Shown here one piece after another: positions 22,832-30,004 of a stretch of DNA of 35,214 nucleotides. The stretch is taken from the IMG/VR virus record IMGVR_UViG_3300011116_000465, positions 1 to 35,214 of that record; one strand, written 5' to 3'. Numbering within the stretch: position 1 is the stretch's first letter; each line of letters opens with the position of its first letter. A program made the translations under genes and the position numbers. Under the pieces are notes generated by a model. That model worked only from the letters and a program-made list of their open reading frames with translations. It made no database searches and had not been told where the DNA came from. This DNA is from a virus.

Positions 22832-23067
22832 CACAACATCAGATCAACGAAGAAAAGAAACGCAAGTTTGAGGAAGACATTATAGAAGTAGCGGTAGCTG
22901 AGTATTACGAGTATGTTGAGACGCATAATAGAACAAGGTCAGAGAAAGATGCCAAGATGTTTTATGATGCGATGCGACTAGGTATTGTAAGAGGTATTAA
23001 CTTTGCAACAAATCAGTATATGCAATCATTAAAAAACTTTGAGGAGAAAAAGAATGGCGACAACTAA
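22828..23067 (+). CDS. Small helical protein (79 aa)
   Basis: AGGAGG lies before its ATGA-coupled ATG. Charged helices (INEEKKRKFEEDIIEVAVAE, then MFYDAMRLGIVRGINFATNQ). No family recognised. Overlaps the next start. Confidence 0.6.
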   Translation: MTQHQINEEKKRKFEEDIIEVAVAEYYEYVETHNRTRSEKDAKMFYDAMRLGIVRGINFATNQYMQSLKNFEEKKNGDN

Positions 23068-23227
23068 AATTATGGAAGAAGTGCAAAAAGGAATGGCAGA
23101 ACGATACGACAAAGAGTTTAACGAGATTAGATACTTTGTTGATGAAGCATACGAACTAGGATTAGCAGATGGCAAAGAACAAGCAAAAGCAGAGATCATT
23201 AACTTAATTAGTGGAGATAAGAAATGA
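23054..23227 (+). CDS. Small helical protein (57 aa)
   Basis: The ATG at MATTKIMEEV is chosen, with GAGGAG eight bases upstream. Charged helix with YFVDEAYELGLADGKEQ, similar in style to the previous product. Coupled to the next gene by ATGA. Function unknown. Confidence 0.6.
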   Translation: MATTKIMEEVQKGMAERYDKEFNEIRYFVDEAYELGLADGKEQAKAEIINLISGDKK

Positions 23228-23394
23228 GCCAAAGACCAAAACATAGAATGATGAGTAGCATGGATTATGATAGAGAAATTTACATGAGCGAATACACACC
23301 AATTAACAAAGAACATTACAGACGACTAAGAACTTGTGCGGTTGTTTCACTTGGTATTAACTTGTTTCTTTTACTTGTGATGGTGATAAGATGA
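23224..23394 (+). CDS. Small membrane protein (56 aa)
   Basis: A 57-codon frame joined by ATGA to both neighbours. The first 35 residues are polar and basic; the end is one membrane segment (CAVVSLGINLFLLLVMVI) just before the stop. Such tail-anchored phage peptides may act on the host membrane or superinfection. Function unknown. Confidence 0.6.
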   Translation: MSQRPKHRMMSSMDYDREIYMSEYTPINKEHYRRLRTCAVVSLGINLFLLLVMVIR

Positions 23395-23618
23395 TTACGA
23401 CTAAAGAAGATGCATTAGTAGAAGCTATGGTAAGAGCAGTCGTGGCACCAAGTGATGCCGAGTCTGACGAATCTACTAAGTTAGCACTAGAGATAGCAAG
23501 GAACATGTCGATAGGCGAGGTGCAAGAATGTCAGCAAAGGGCTATCAAACTTATCGAAATGAAAAAAGAGTTAGATCAGATTTTAGATAGGCACATGAAC
23601 AGAGATGCAATACATTAA
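23391..23618 (+). CDS. Small helical protein (75 aa)
   Basis: Coupled by ATGA. An all-helical acidic protein (EDALVEAMVRAVVAPSDAE, then EVQECQQRAIKLIEMKKEL). It resembles small phage proteins encoded near nucleotide-metabolism genes, but no family call is possible. AAGGAGG follows its stop, serving the next gene. Confidence 0.6.
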   Translation: MITTKEDALVEAMVRAVVAPSDAESDESTKLALEIARNMSIGEVQECQQRAIKLIEMKKELDQILDRHMNRDAIH

Positions 23619-23627
23619 GGAGGAAGT

Positions 23628-23909
23628 ATGATTAAGTTTAGCGTAGTAGTCGAAGTAAGCATGGAAGAAACAAAGTATGAAGAAGTAAAGACATGGGGTG
23701 TAGAACCAAGTGATCACGTCACCACCATTATCGCCGAGCCGTTACGAGAAAAGGGCATGGTTGTCAAAGCATATGCAACGGAAGTTGAGCATAGTTTATA
23801 CGACAGACAAAAGAAATACGCAGATCACCTTGTGCAAGCAGACGCATACAACGATATAGAAAATGAAATCATCGCGCGTGCATGTATCGGAGGTAAATGT
23901 GACGATTGA
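23628..23909 (+). CDS. Small acidic protein (93 aa)
   Basis: AAGGAGGAAGT before the ATG is one of the best ribosome sites in the window. Product: MIKFSVVVEVSMEETKYEEV, a strand-rich start, then a helix (YDRQKKYADHLVQADAYND) and C-terminal C-I-G-G-K-C. Function unknown. Confidence 0.65.
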   Translation: MIKFSVVVEVSMEETKYEEVKTWGVEPSDHVTTIIAEPLREKGMVVKAYATEVEHSLYDRQKKYADHLVQADAYNDIENEIIARACIGGKCDD

Positions 23910-24057
23910 TCAAGACTTGGAATACGCAATACAAGAGCAATCACTATTTGAAGATAGTGCGTTGGAAGACGCAAGTGCATACGCTCGCATGATAACCACA
24001 GGCGCAGAAAGATTTAAAAAGGAGAAACAAGATGGAAGAAAACAAAGAACTAGTTGA
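23899..24057 (+). CDS. Small helical protein with GTG start (52 aa)
   Basis: The GTG is chosen because GGAGGT lies four bases before it; the longer ATG reading has no site. It overlaps the 93-aa gene by 11 bases. Acidic helix (DQDLEYAIQEQSLFEDSALED) with a basic end (KKEKQDGRKQR) that overlaps the next gene. Function unknown; moderately sure it is real. Confidence 0.45.
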   Translation: MTIDQDLEYAIQEQSLFEDSALEDASAYARMITTGAERFKKEKQDGRKQRTS

Positions 24058-24307
24058 ACAAAGCAAAGCAGAACTCAGAGAACATTGGGGTAACCTAGCA
24101 AGTAACTTTCTCGTCGGTAAAACCATTCGACGTGTAAGATACCTAAACGATAGGGAGACTGAGGACTTAGCATGGACTAAGAATGGCGTTGTTATTGAGT
24201 TTGAAGATGGTCATTGGATAGTCGCTATGAGTGACGATGAAGGTAACGAAGCCGGTAGCATATGGACATCGAGTCAATCAGAACTTAACATCATACCTAC
24301 CATATGA
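24032..24307 (+). CDS. Conserved small protein (91 aa)
   Basis: AAGGAG lies before the ATG. The N-terminal helix (LVEQSKAELREHWGNL) is followed by LVGKTIRRVRYL and a beta-rich part with IEFEDGHWIVAMSDDEGNEAG. The second part resembles small phage barrels placed near recombination nucleases. Its stop couples to the VRR-NUC gene by ATGA. Function unknown. Confidence 0.65.
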   Translation: MEENKELVEQSKAELREHWGNLASNFLVGKTIRRVRYLNDRETEDLAWTKNGVVIEFEDGHWIVAMSDDEGNEAGSIWTSSQSELNIIPTI

Positions 24308-24591
24308 AACCCGAAGCCAAAGTTAAAAAGCAAGTTAAGAAGATATTAGATGACATTGGCGCATATCACTTTTCCCCGATGAGTGGGGGATTTGGTAGGA
24401 GTGGTGTGCCGGATATCATCGCTTGCTATAAAGGAAAGTTCATTGGTATCGAATGTAAAGCCGGAAAGAACGAAACTACGTTGTTGCAAAAACACAACAT
24501 AAAAGAGATACAACGCAATCAGGGCTTGGCAATCGTGGTAAATGAGGATAATATAGAGGCACTATTAGCTCTAGTAAAGGAGATTGAATGA
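24304..24591 (+). CDS. VRR-NUC domain nuclease
   Basis: 95 aa, a full short VRR-NUC domain. E4, then SGGFGRSGVPD37, then E50-C-K52 (IGIECKAGK) form the PD-(D/E)XK catalytic set, followed by a Q-rich helix (KEIQRNQGLA). Phage VRR-NUC proteins cut branched or structured DNA during replication or recombination. It is coupled to the DUF3310 gene, a pair often seen in phages. Confidence 0.88.
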   Translation: MKPEAKVKKQVKKILDDIGAYHFSPMSGGFGRSGVPDIIACYKGKFIGIECKAGKNETTLLQKHNIKEIQRNQGLAIVVNEDNIEALLALVKEIE

Positions 24592-24875
24592 CTAGGTTAA
24601 AGAAGATATTACATAGTTACACAGGAAGTAAAGCAGTAAAACATACGGGTGCAGGAGACAATGTTAACCACCCATCACACTACACTCAAGGCAAGATTGA
24701 GTGCATCGACGCTATTGAAGAATCTACTAAAGGATTGATAGGCATCAGCGCAGTTTGCGTAGCTAACGTCATTAAGTATATTTGGAGATACAAATTCAAG
24801 AACGGTATCGAGGACTTAAAAAAAGCCCGATGGTATCTAGACAAATTAATTTCTCACGAAGAGAACCAATCCTAA
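24588..24875 (+). CDS. DUF3310 family protein
   Basis: Contains VNHPSHYTQGKIECIDAIE, then KYIWRYKFKNGIEDLKKARWYL, the signature of DUF3310 (often annotated, without proof, as nucleotide kinase). The actual role is not established. N-terminal 25 residues are basic and variable. Coupled to the VRR-NUC gene by ATGA. Followed by the lysis group. Confidence 0.85.
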   Translation: MTRLKKILHSYTGSKAVKHTGAGDNVNHPSHYTQGKIECIDAIEESTKGLIGISAVCVANVIKYIWRYKFKNGIEDLKKARWYLDKLISHEENQS

Positions 24876-24916
24876 AAGATTACTGAAACCAGTGATAAAG
24901 AAGAAGGGGGAAGCTT

Positions 24917-25303
24917 ATGCTTGACCAAGCCTTATTGTGCCTAGCCACAACCATTTACATGGAGTCCGCTCATGAGCCACGCGAAGCGCAAATCGCCGTA
25001 GGCTACGTTTTAATGCGTAGAGCTGATTTTAATCATAGGAACGTATGTTATGAGATGAAGAGACCCGCGCAGTTTAGTTGGTATGGTTTAACCAAGCCAC
25101 CTTCGGTGATCCGACAAGAATATAGAAACATAGCATACAAAGTATTACATAGATTAGAAGTAGATTATAGTTATGGAGCCACTCACTTTCATGACACAAC
25201 AATAAAGAAACCAAGATCATGGACAGGATTGCAACCTGTAGTAAAATGGTCGAATTTAATATTTTATAAACAAGGCGGAAGTAAATATGCAAGAAACCCT
25301 TAA
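24917..25303 (+). CDS. SleB-type cell-wall hydrolase (endolysin)
   Basis: 128 aa matching the Hydrolase_2/SleB lytic transglycosylase fold. TTIYMESAHEP holds the likely catalytic E16, AQIAVGYVLMRRADF is the following helix, and QFSWYG is the third conserved block. GATHFHD and WSNLIFYKQ complete the domain. No signal peptide, so a holin or other exit route is expected. AGGGGGAAG before the ATG. It overlaps the 83-aa gene by 17 bases. Confidence 0.85.
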   Translation: MLDQALLCLATTIYMESAHEPREAQIAVGYVLMRRADFNHRNVCYEMKRPAQFSWYGLTKPPSVIRQEYRNIAYKVLHRLEVDYSYGATHFHDTTIKKPRSWTGLQPVVKWSNLIFYKQGGSKYARNP

Positions 25304-25538
25304 ACAACCATACGCATGGTCAACGGAGGAATTCAATGTTAATGGTGATTTAGTATGGTCATCGATAACACAGTTCCGCCCCAAAGAGTTGTCGTGGATA
25401 CGAGACCTTCCTAATAAGAAACATTATATTACGATCACCCCATTATATAAAGACGAAGCAAATGCTGAAAAGATTACAGGAATTAAAAGTTATCGGGAGT
25501 CTACACAAAGACTTACTGAAGCTTTTAATGGTCTTTAG
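25287..25538 (+). CDS. Unknown protein of lysis group (83 aa)
   Basis: Starts inside the end of the endolysin gene with GGCGGAAG upstream. MQETLKQPYAWSTEEFNVNG, then PNKKHYITITPLYKDE. No signal, no membrane segment. Its 3' part is overlapped in another frame by the lipoprotein gene. Function unknown. Confidence 0.55.
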   Translation: MQETLKQPYAWSTEEFNVNGDLVWSSITQFRPKELSWIRDLPNKKHYITITPLYKDEANAEKITGIKSYRESTQRLTEAFNGL

Positions 25539-25710
25539 TTTAACAGGGTGTGCTGAGATAGCAACCAACATAGCTGTGCAAGGTAGCATTCAGTTGGCGG
25601 GTGAGCAATACCTAATCGCACAAAATAAACCTATCACAAAATGTAATTTAGTCAATGTTGCACAAGGCAAGAAAATGTGTAGAATATACAGACAATATAG
25701 GAGAGTATGA
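25462..25710 (+). CDS. Small lipoprotein, outer-membrane spanin candidate (82 aa)
   Basis: Residues 1-30 form a long lipoprotein signal: basic start, hydrophobic LLKLLMVFS, then lipobox L-T-G-C30. The mature part is about 53 aa with two more cysteines and a basic end (YRQYRRV). It overlaps the upstream gene by 77 bases in a different frame, as outer-membrane spanins often do. The start is uncertain because no good ribosome site precedes it. It would be sorted to the outer membrane and help the last step of lysis. Confidence 0.55.
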   Translation: MLKRLQELKVIGSLHKDLLKLLMVFSLTGCAEIATNIAVQGSIQLAGEQYLIAQNKPITKCNLVNVAQGKKMCRIYRQYRRV

Positions 25711-25922
25711 TGGATAAAAAATACGAAGGCACAGGGTTTATCATAGTAGGATTTATATTAGGCGCGCTACTTACATGGGCAATCATGCAATCTATTCATG
25801 TGCAAAAGAAATATAGTATGAATCTTAAGTGTGTGCAAGGCGAACTCTATGAAGAGATTAGACCAAACTTTTATGTGAAGTCACACCTTGAATGTTTTGA
25901 AGTAAGAACTTTAGCACCATGA
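25707..25922 (+). CDS. Small membrane protein of lysis group (71 aa)
   Basis: AGGAGAG before an ATGA-coupled ATG. One N-terminal membrane segment (GFIIVGFILGALLTWAIM, about 10-27), then a 44-residue soluble end with two cysteines. Topology suits an inner-membrane spanin or a small holin. Next to the lipoprotein it may form a two-part spanin, but it lacks the usual long coiled coil. Function unproven. Confidence 0.55.
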   Translation: MMDKKYEGTGFIIVGFILGALLTWAIMQSIHVQKKYSMNLKCVQGELYEEIRPNFYVKSHLECFEVRTLAP

Positions 25923-26101
25923 TTCCATTTAGTTATGCAGTAGTGGACGATGAGGGTGAAGTCATACGCCAATATAGATGGTCTGTCAAGGAAGCTAAAT
26001 GGTTTACAGAAAAGAATCCTCATGCTAAAGTAATCAGACTTGAGAAAGTAGAACAGGTTAAAGAAGATTTATTTAAATTAGTAGGGGAGTGTTTGTTTTA
26101 A
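25919..26101 (+). CDS. Small protein (60 aa)
   Basis: Coupled by ATGA. MIPFSYAVVDDEGEVIRQYRW, then KEAKWFTEKNPHAKVIRL shows strand-strand-helix-strand, a small conserved shape in phages. No family name known. Its stop overlaps the next ATG (TAATG). Confidence 0.6.
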   Translation: MIPFSYAVVDDEGEVIRQYRWSVKEAKWFTEKNPHAKVIRLEKVEQVKEDLFKLVGECLF

Positions 26102-26355
26102 TGAATAGCAAAAAAACAGATGAGCAAATCATCGAAGCAGTAAATCAGTATATGGAAAAGTATCCAAACGCAACGCGTAATCAAATTGTATTAAACGCCA
26201 CAGGAACTGCCATAAGGATAAGAGAGCTAGATAAAAAAGGTTTAATTAAATTACCTAAAGCATTACCTAAAGGGGCAAATACCAAGTGGAATGGGTATTT
26301 TAATAATACCTCAGAAACAAATACAAAAAGGCAAGGGATGAAATATAACGTATGA
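26101..26355 (+). CDS. Putative winged-helix protein (84 aa)
   Basis: The ATG that overlaps the upstream stop is chosen; AGGGGAG lies twelve bases before it. DEQIIEAVNQYMEKYPNATR, then a helix and RIRELDKKGLIKLP look like a winged helix-turn-helix with its wing. Lys-rich C-terminal tail. It could be a small regulator of phage genes. The fold is inferred from pattern. Confidence 0.5.
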   Translation: MNSKKTDEQIIEAVNQYMEKYPNATRNQIVLNATGTAIRIRELDKKGLIKLPKALPKGANTKWNGYFNNTSETNTKRQGMKYNV

Positions 26356-26561
26356 TGGGAGATGACGCCGACGTAGCTAATGATTTAATGCAACACGCCA
26401 TCGATGTCGGTATAAGGAACGCACATGAACAAATCAAAAAACCTTCTAATCAGACAGGGGCATGTATCTGGTGTGAAGAACCGATTAAGGATGACCGACG
26501 TTGGTGTTCAATTCAATGCCGAAACGAATTTGAAAGCTACCAAAAGAAAAAGGAGAATTGA
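26352..26561 (+). CDS. Small zinc-finger protein (69 aa)
   Basis: C38-x2-C41 (CIWCEEP) and C52-x3-C56 (WCSIQCRNEFE) form a clear four-cysteine site. The first 30 residues are an acidic helix. The same cysteine-helix layout is seen in DksA/TraR-type and treble-clef fingers of phages. Coupled by ATGA to the previous gene. Might bind RNA polymerase or DNA. Confidence 0.65.
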   Translation: MMGDDADVANDLMQHAIDVGIRNAHEQIKKPSNQTGACIWCEEPIKDDRRWCSIQCRNEFESYQKKKEN

Positions 26562-26562
26562 T

Positions 26563-26829
26563 ATGAGTAATACAAGTAACTTTAGTCCGAGTGCAAGAAT
26601 GGCTATACGAGAATTTGAATCATGGCAAATGAAAGTATTTAAAAAGAATGCTAAGAAAGGCTGGAGATTTTTTAATCCCGATGCGTTTGATAGACCTACA
26701 CCGCGTTCAGCAAGAGAAGCATGGGGCGCACCATACAAACAAGATAACTTTGAAAAGAATGAAGATAGAAACAGTAAAATAATGTTTGCCGTAGTGGTAG
26801 CTATACTGCTATTATTATCAGTCATATAG
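26563..26829 (+). CDS. Small membrane protein (88 aa)
   Basis: The ATG at MSNTSNF is chosen, with AAAAGGAG upstream. The N-terminal 70 residues are basic and aromatic (FESWQMKVFKKNAKKGWRFFN), then one C-terminal membrane segment (IMFAVVVAILLLLSVI) right before the stop. Tail-anchored topology. Last gene before the structured leader. Function unknown. Confidence 0.65.
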   Translation: MSNTSNFSPSARMAIREFESWQMKVFKKNAKKGWRFFNPDAFDRPTPRSAREAWGAPYKQDNFEKNEDRNSKIMFAVVVAILLLLSVI

Positions 26830-26882
26830 AGTCAACGGGCGAAAGCACTTTATTTATATATGAAAATTCGTGATGGTATTTT

Positions 26883-26891
26883 TGCTATTAT
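26883..26891 (+). promoter_or_regulatory. Extended -10 promoter before the polymerase leader
   Basis: TGC-TATTAT, an extended -10 with five of six -10 bases. No good -35. It lies about 20 bases before the hairpins of the leader and about 135 bases before the DNA polymerase gene. Confidence 0.45.
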
Positions 26892-26916
26892 ATAACCGCG
26901 AGTAGCCCACCAAGTA

Positions 26917-27003
26917 CCTACAATGCAAGTAGGGTGACCTAAAGCCTCCCCTTTAGTCACATCAACAATACGGCACCGCTATCTGTCGTTTGCATGAGAT
27001 AGC
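26917..27003 (+). ncRNA. Structured leader RNA of DNA polymerase gene, possible kissing loop
   Basis: Three hairpins in a row. H1: CCTAC/GTAGG with a seven-base loop AATGCAA (26917-26933). H2: ten base pairs with one bulged C and loop CCTCCC (26934-26960). H3: GCTATCT/AGATAGC with a twelve-base loop (26978-27003). The H1 loop contains ATGCAA and the H3 loop TTGCAT, fully complementary, so the two loops could kiss. H1 and H2 abut with no gap. The RNA ends 24 bases before the polymerase ATG, so control of polymerase expression is likely. All inferred by eye. Confidence 0.5.
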
Positions 27004-27027
27004 ACTAATTAATAACATAGGAAAACT

Positions 27028-28893
27028 ATGCAACTTGTTACCCTAGATTTCGAAACCTTTTATGAAACAGGGTTTTCACTAACCAATCTAACCACAGAAG
27101 AATACATAAGACATGAAAGATTCCAAGTCATCGGCGTGGGTATTAAGATTGATGATGGGGAAACAAAGTGGATTACAGGCACACATAATGCGATCAAGCA
27201 AGAGCTGGATACAATCGACTGGAAAAGCTCTGTCCTCTTATGCCACAACACACAGTTCGATGGGGCTATTCTTGCATTCATTTTTAATATCATTCCTGCT
27301 GTCTATTTGGATACGTTGTCTATGGCACGCGCTAAACATGGCGTGGACGTGGGTGGAAGCCTCGCTTTTCTTGTGGAGAAATACAATCTAGGTCGTAAAG
27401 GCACAGAAGTTATCGACGCTAAAGGTAAACGACTAGAAGACTTTAGCATGAATGACTTAGCGCAATATGGTTCATACTGCAAGAACGACGTAGAACTTAC
27501 TTACAAATTATTCCAAGTGTTAGCCCCAGAATTCCCAGAGTCAGAGATCAAACTGATTGACATAACCTTACGCATGTATACAGAGCCTGTCTTAGAAGTC
27601 GACGATGGCTTATTGCAAGACAGATTAGAAGAAGTCCAACTAGAAAAGTCAGAGCTATTAAAAGGTTTGATGACAAGATTAGAATGTGATACAGAAGAAT
27701 GCGTCAGAGGCAAGCTTGCAAGTAACAAACAATTTGCTGAGATACTCACAGAATTGGGCGTTGTAGTGCCTACTAAAATATCTCCGGCAAATGGAAAAGA
27801 TACTTTCGCTTTAGCCAAGGGTGATCAGGGCTTTCTAGATTTATGCGAGCATGAAGATCCCTTCATTCAAGAATTATGTCGTGTAAGGTTAGGTACGAAG
27901 TCAACTATTGAGGAGAGTAGAATTGAAAGGTTCATCGGTATTGGGTCGCGTAATAAGGGCAAGCTGCCTATTCCTCTTAAGTATTACGGCGCACATACGG
28001 GTCGATGGGCAGGATCGGACAAAGTTAACTTCCAAAACTTACCAGCAAGAGATAAGAAAAAGAAAGCCTTAAAGAATGCCATCATCCCACCCGAAGGACA
28101 TCGGGTTATTAACTGCGACTCATCTCAAATTGAAGCAAGGGTTCTTGTATGGTTAGCCGGACAGAACGATGTAGTTAGCTGGTATGAAGAAGGTCGAGAT
28201 GTATACTCAGAATTTGCATCAAAGATTTATGGCAAGACAATTACTAAAGATGATAAGACTGAACGTGCGGTAGGTAAGACTTGTATTCTAGGACTAGGCT
28301 ATGGCACTGGATGGAGTAAGCTACAACAGACGTTAAAGATATCGGCAGGTGTGGATTTAGATGACCAAGAATGTAAACGGTTAGTAGGCGTGTATCGCCA
28401 AGTTAATAATAAAGTAATTGACTTATGGAAAGCATGCGATGATGCACTACAAGACATGTCGTTATGGAAAGACGGAAAAGAACCCTATTACTTAGATGCA
28501 CGTAAGTCCTTACTCATTACACCTAAAGGTATTAAGTTACCTAACGGTCTTTATATCTATTACCCTGATCTTAAATGGGATACCTCAGAAGCTAAATCTA
28601 AATTCACATATAAGTCTAGACGGGGTGTTAACTCTATATGGGGTGGATCAGTCGTAGAGAATGTAGTTCAAGCACTAGCACGAATTATTGTAGGCGAACA
28701 GATGATAGAGATTAATAAGAAGTATCGACCTGTGCTCACTGTTCACGATGCGGTAGTCAATGTTGTTCCAGAGGCAGACGTGGAAGAAGCTCTCTCCTTT
28801 ATAATGTCCACTATGTCAACTCCTCCTATCTGGGCAACAGGGCTACCTGTAGCGTGTGAGGCACATGACGGAGCAAGTTATGGAGAGTGCTAA
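27028..28893 (+). CDS. polA: Family A DNA polymerase
   Basis: 621 aa. The N-terminal 3'-5' exonuclease has D7/E9 (LDFETF), LLCHNTQFDG, and a third block SYCKNDVELTYKLF. The polymerase part has motif A D364-S-S-Q-I-E (364-369), motif B R413 to Y425 (K417, L421, G426) and motif C V572-H-D574. The residue that aligns with E. coli Phe762 is L421. No 5' nuclease domain, as usual in phages. It replicates the phage DNA; helicase and nucleases follow. ATAGGAAAA lies before the ATG. Confidence 0.93.
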   Translation: MQLVTLDFETFYETGFSLTNLTTEEYIRHERFQVIGVGIKIDDGETKWITGTHNAIKQELDTIDWKSSVLLCHNTQFDGAILAFIFNIIPAVYLDTLSMARAKHGVDVGGSLAFLVEKYNLGRKGTEVIDAKGKRLEDFSMNDLAQYGSYCKNDVELTYKLFQVLAPEFPESEIKLIDITLRMYTEPVLEVDDGLLQDRLEEVQLEKSELLKGLMTRLECDTEECVRGKLASNKQFAEILTELGVVVPTKISPANGKDTFALAKGDQGFLDLCEHEDPFIQELCRVRLGTKSTIEESRIERFIGIGSRNKGKLPIPLKYYGAHTGRWAGSDKVNFQNLPARDKKKKALKNAIIPPEGHRVINCDSSQIEARVLVWLAGQNDVVSWYEEGRDVYSEFASKIYGKTITKDDKTERAVGKTCILGLGYGTGWSKLQQTLKISAGVDLDDQECKRLVGVYRQVNNKVIDLWKACDDALQDMSLWKDGKEPYYLDARKSLLITPKGIKLPNGLYIYYPDLKWDTSEAKSKFTYKSRRGVNSIWGGSVVENVVQALARIIVGEQMIEINKKYRPVLTVHDAVVNVVPEADVEEALSFIMSTMSTPPIWATGLPVACEAHDGASYGEC

Positions 28894-29513
28894 TGCCGTA
28901 TAAAGATTTAGCTACGAGACGAGAAAGACGAAAATTTCTAAATCAATTTACTTTAGAAGAAAAAGAAATATTAAAACAAAAGAAACGAATGGAAACGCAA
29001 TTAATATTAATTGCGGTTAAAGAAAGCAAGGCAAAAAGAAAATGTTTAAGAAAAGAATTTGCTTGGCGTAGAAGAAACATACGAAAAAAAGCATATATTA
29101 AAACTGAAAAGGGGCGTGCTCTTAGACGGGCGATAATAAAAAGATACCTTCAAAATAATCCACTTGCTCGAAAAACTAAACAAGAATGGAAGAAGCGATG
29201 GAACAAAACCGAAAAAGGTAAAGAAGCCCAGCGGAGAAAAAATAGAACCCCTAGCCAACGTGCATTAATTGCAATAAAAGATGCTAGAAAAAGAGCAATA
29301 GAAAAAAATATGACGGACTTTGACAAGTTTGTTTTAAAAGAAGCCCATTTGTTAAGAATATTAAGAGAAGAATTGTTTAATACTAGGTGGCATGTAGACC
29401 ACACAATACCTATATCTATAGGGGGAACAAACGTTTACAACAATATAGAAGTAGTACCTGCTAAATGGAATTTAAATAAGAGCAACAAACATTCAGAAAG
29501 ATATTTTAAATGA
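28893..29513 (+). CDS. HNH homing-type endonuclease after polA
   Basis: The ATG overlapping the polA stop (TAATG) is chosen, with GGAGAG upstream. About 150 residues of Lys/Arg-rich helix (KTKQEWKKRWNKTEKGKEAQ) are followed by the HNH part: W-H-V-D-H-T-I-P, then NNIEVVP and NLNKSNKHS at the end. A freestanding HNH gene directly after a DNA polymerase is a frequent homing site. It shares the WHVDH site with the gene at 2146-2682, but the rest differs. Confidence 0.85.
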   Translation: MPYKDLATRRERRKFLNQFTLEEKEILKQKKRMETQLILIAVKESKAKRKCLRKEFAWRRRNIRKKAYIKTEKGRALRRAIIKRYLQNNPLARKTKQEWKKRWNKTEKGKEAQRRKNRTPSQRALIAIKDARKRAIEKNMTDFDKFVLKEAHLLRILREELFNTRWHVDHTIPISIGGTNVYNNIEVVPAKWNLNKSNKHSERYFK

Positions 29514-30004
29514 AGCCATACTATGAAATAGGTAAGAAATCTACCATTACCAACAAGCTATTTGATATAGCAATATCACCGGGCGACTGGCTACCTTACT
29601 ATCATTTTGGTGCAAGGCTAATACCACCTGAAGTTTTATATGAAGACCCATTCTTTATATGGCTGTCCCAAAGATATAACTATATTGTGGGCATCTTAAA
29701 GTATGATCCCTATACTTGCTATGATTGGCACACAGATACAAGACGCGGTGTCGGTGTCAATATGTTACTTACCCCCAATACGAGAAGTTTTTGTGCGTTT
29801 AAGTTTGATACAGATCAAATCGTTTCTACTATTCAAGAGTTAAAATACAAACCTGGCACTTATTATTTATTTAATACGCAAGTGCCTCATACGGTGTATA
29901 ATTTTGAAACGACCCGATACTTGATGAGCATTGAATTTGCTAAAAATAAAGATGAGTTAAGCTTCAATGACTTATTAAAGGACATACAGACCAATTATGA
30001 ATGA
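29510..30004 (+). CDS. 2OG-Fe(II) oxygenase-like protein 1 (164 aa)
   Basis: Contains H74-T-D76 (YDWHTDTRRG), H127 (VPHTVYN) and R136 (TTRYLMS): the metal triad HxD...H and the 2-oxoglutarate-binding Arg in the right order. Short for the superfamily and close in shape to aspartyl/asparaginyl hydroxylase-type domains. Substrate unknown. Coupled to the HNH gene by ATGA and to the next gene by an eight-base overlap. Confidence 0.65.
   Translation: MKPYYEIGKKSTITNKLFDIAISPGDWLPYYHFGARLIPPEVLYEDPFFIWLSQRYNYIVGILKYDPYTCYDWHTDTRRGVGVNMLLTPNTRSFCAFKFDTDQIVSTIQELKYKPGTYYLFNTQVPHTVYNFETTRYLMSIEFAKNKDELSFNDLLKDIQTNYE

Noticed and set aside
26917-26933. Five-base-pair stem with a seven-base loop resembling a tRNA anticodon arm (TGC)
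   Set aside because: The base before the would-be anticodon is A instead of U, there is no acceptor stem or TTC arm around it, and the next hairpin abuts it. Better explained as part of the polA leader.
27113-27391. Alternative frame inside the polymerase exonuclease domain
   Set aside because: No ribosome site and composition typical of a shadow; the polymerase frame has all motifs.
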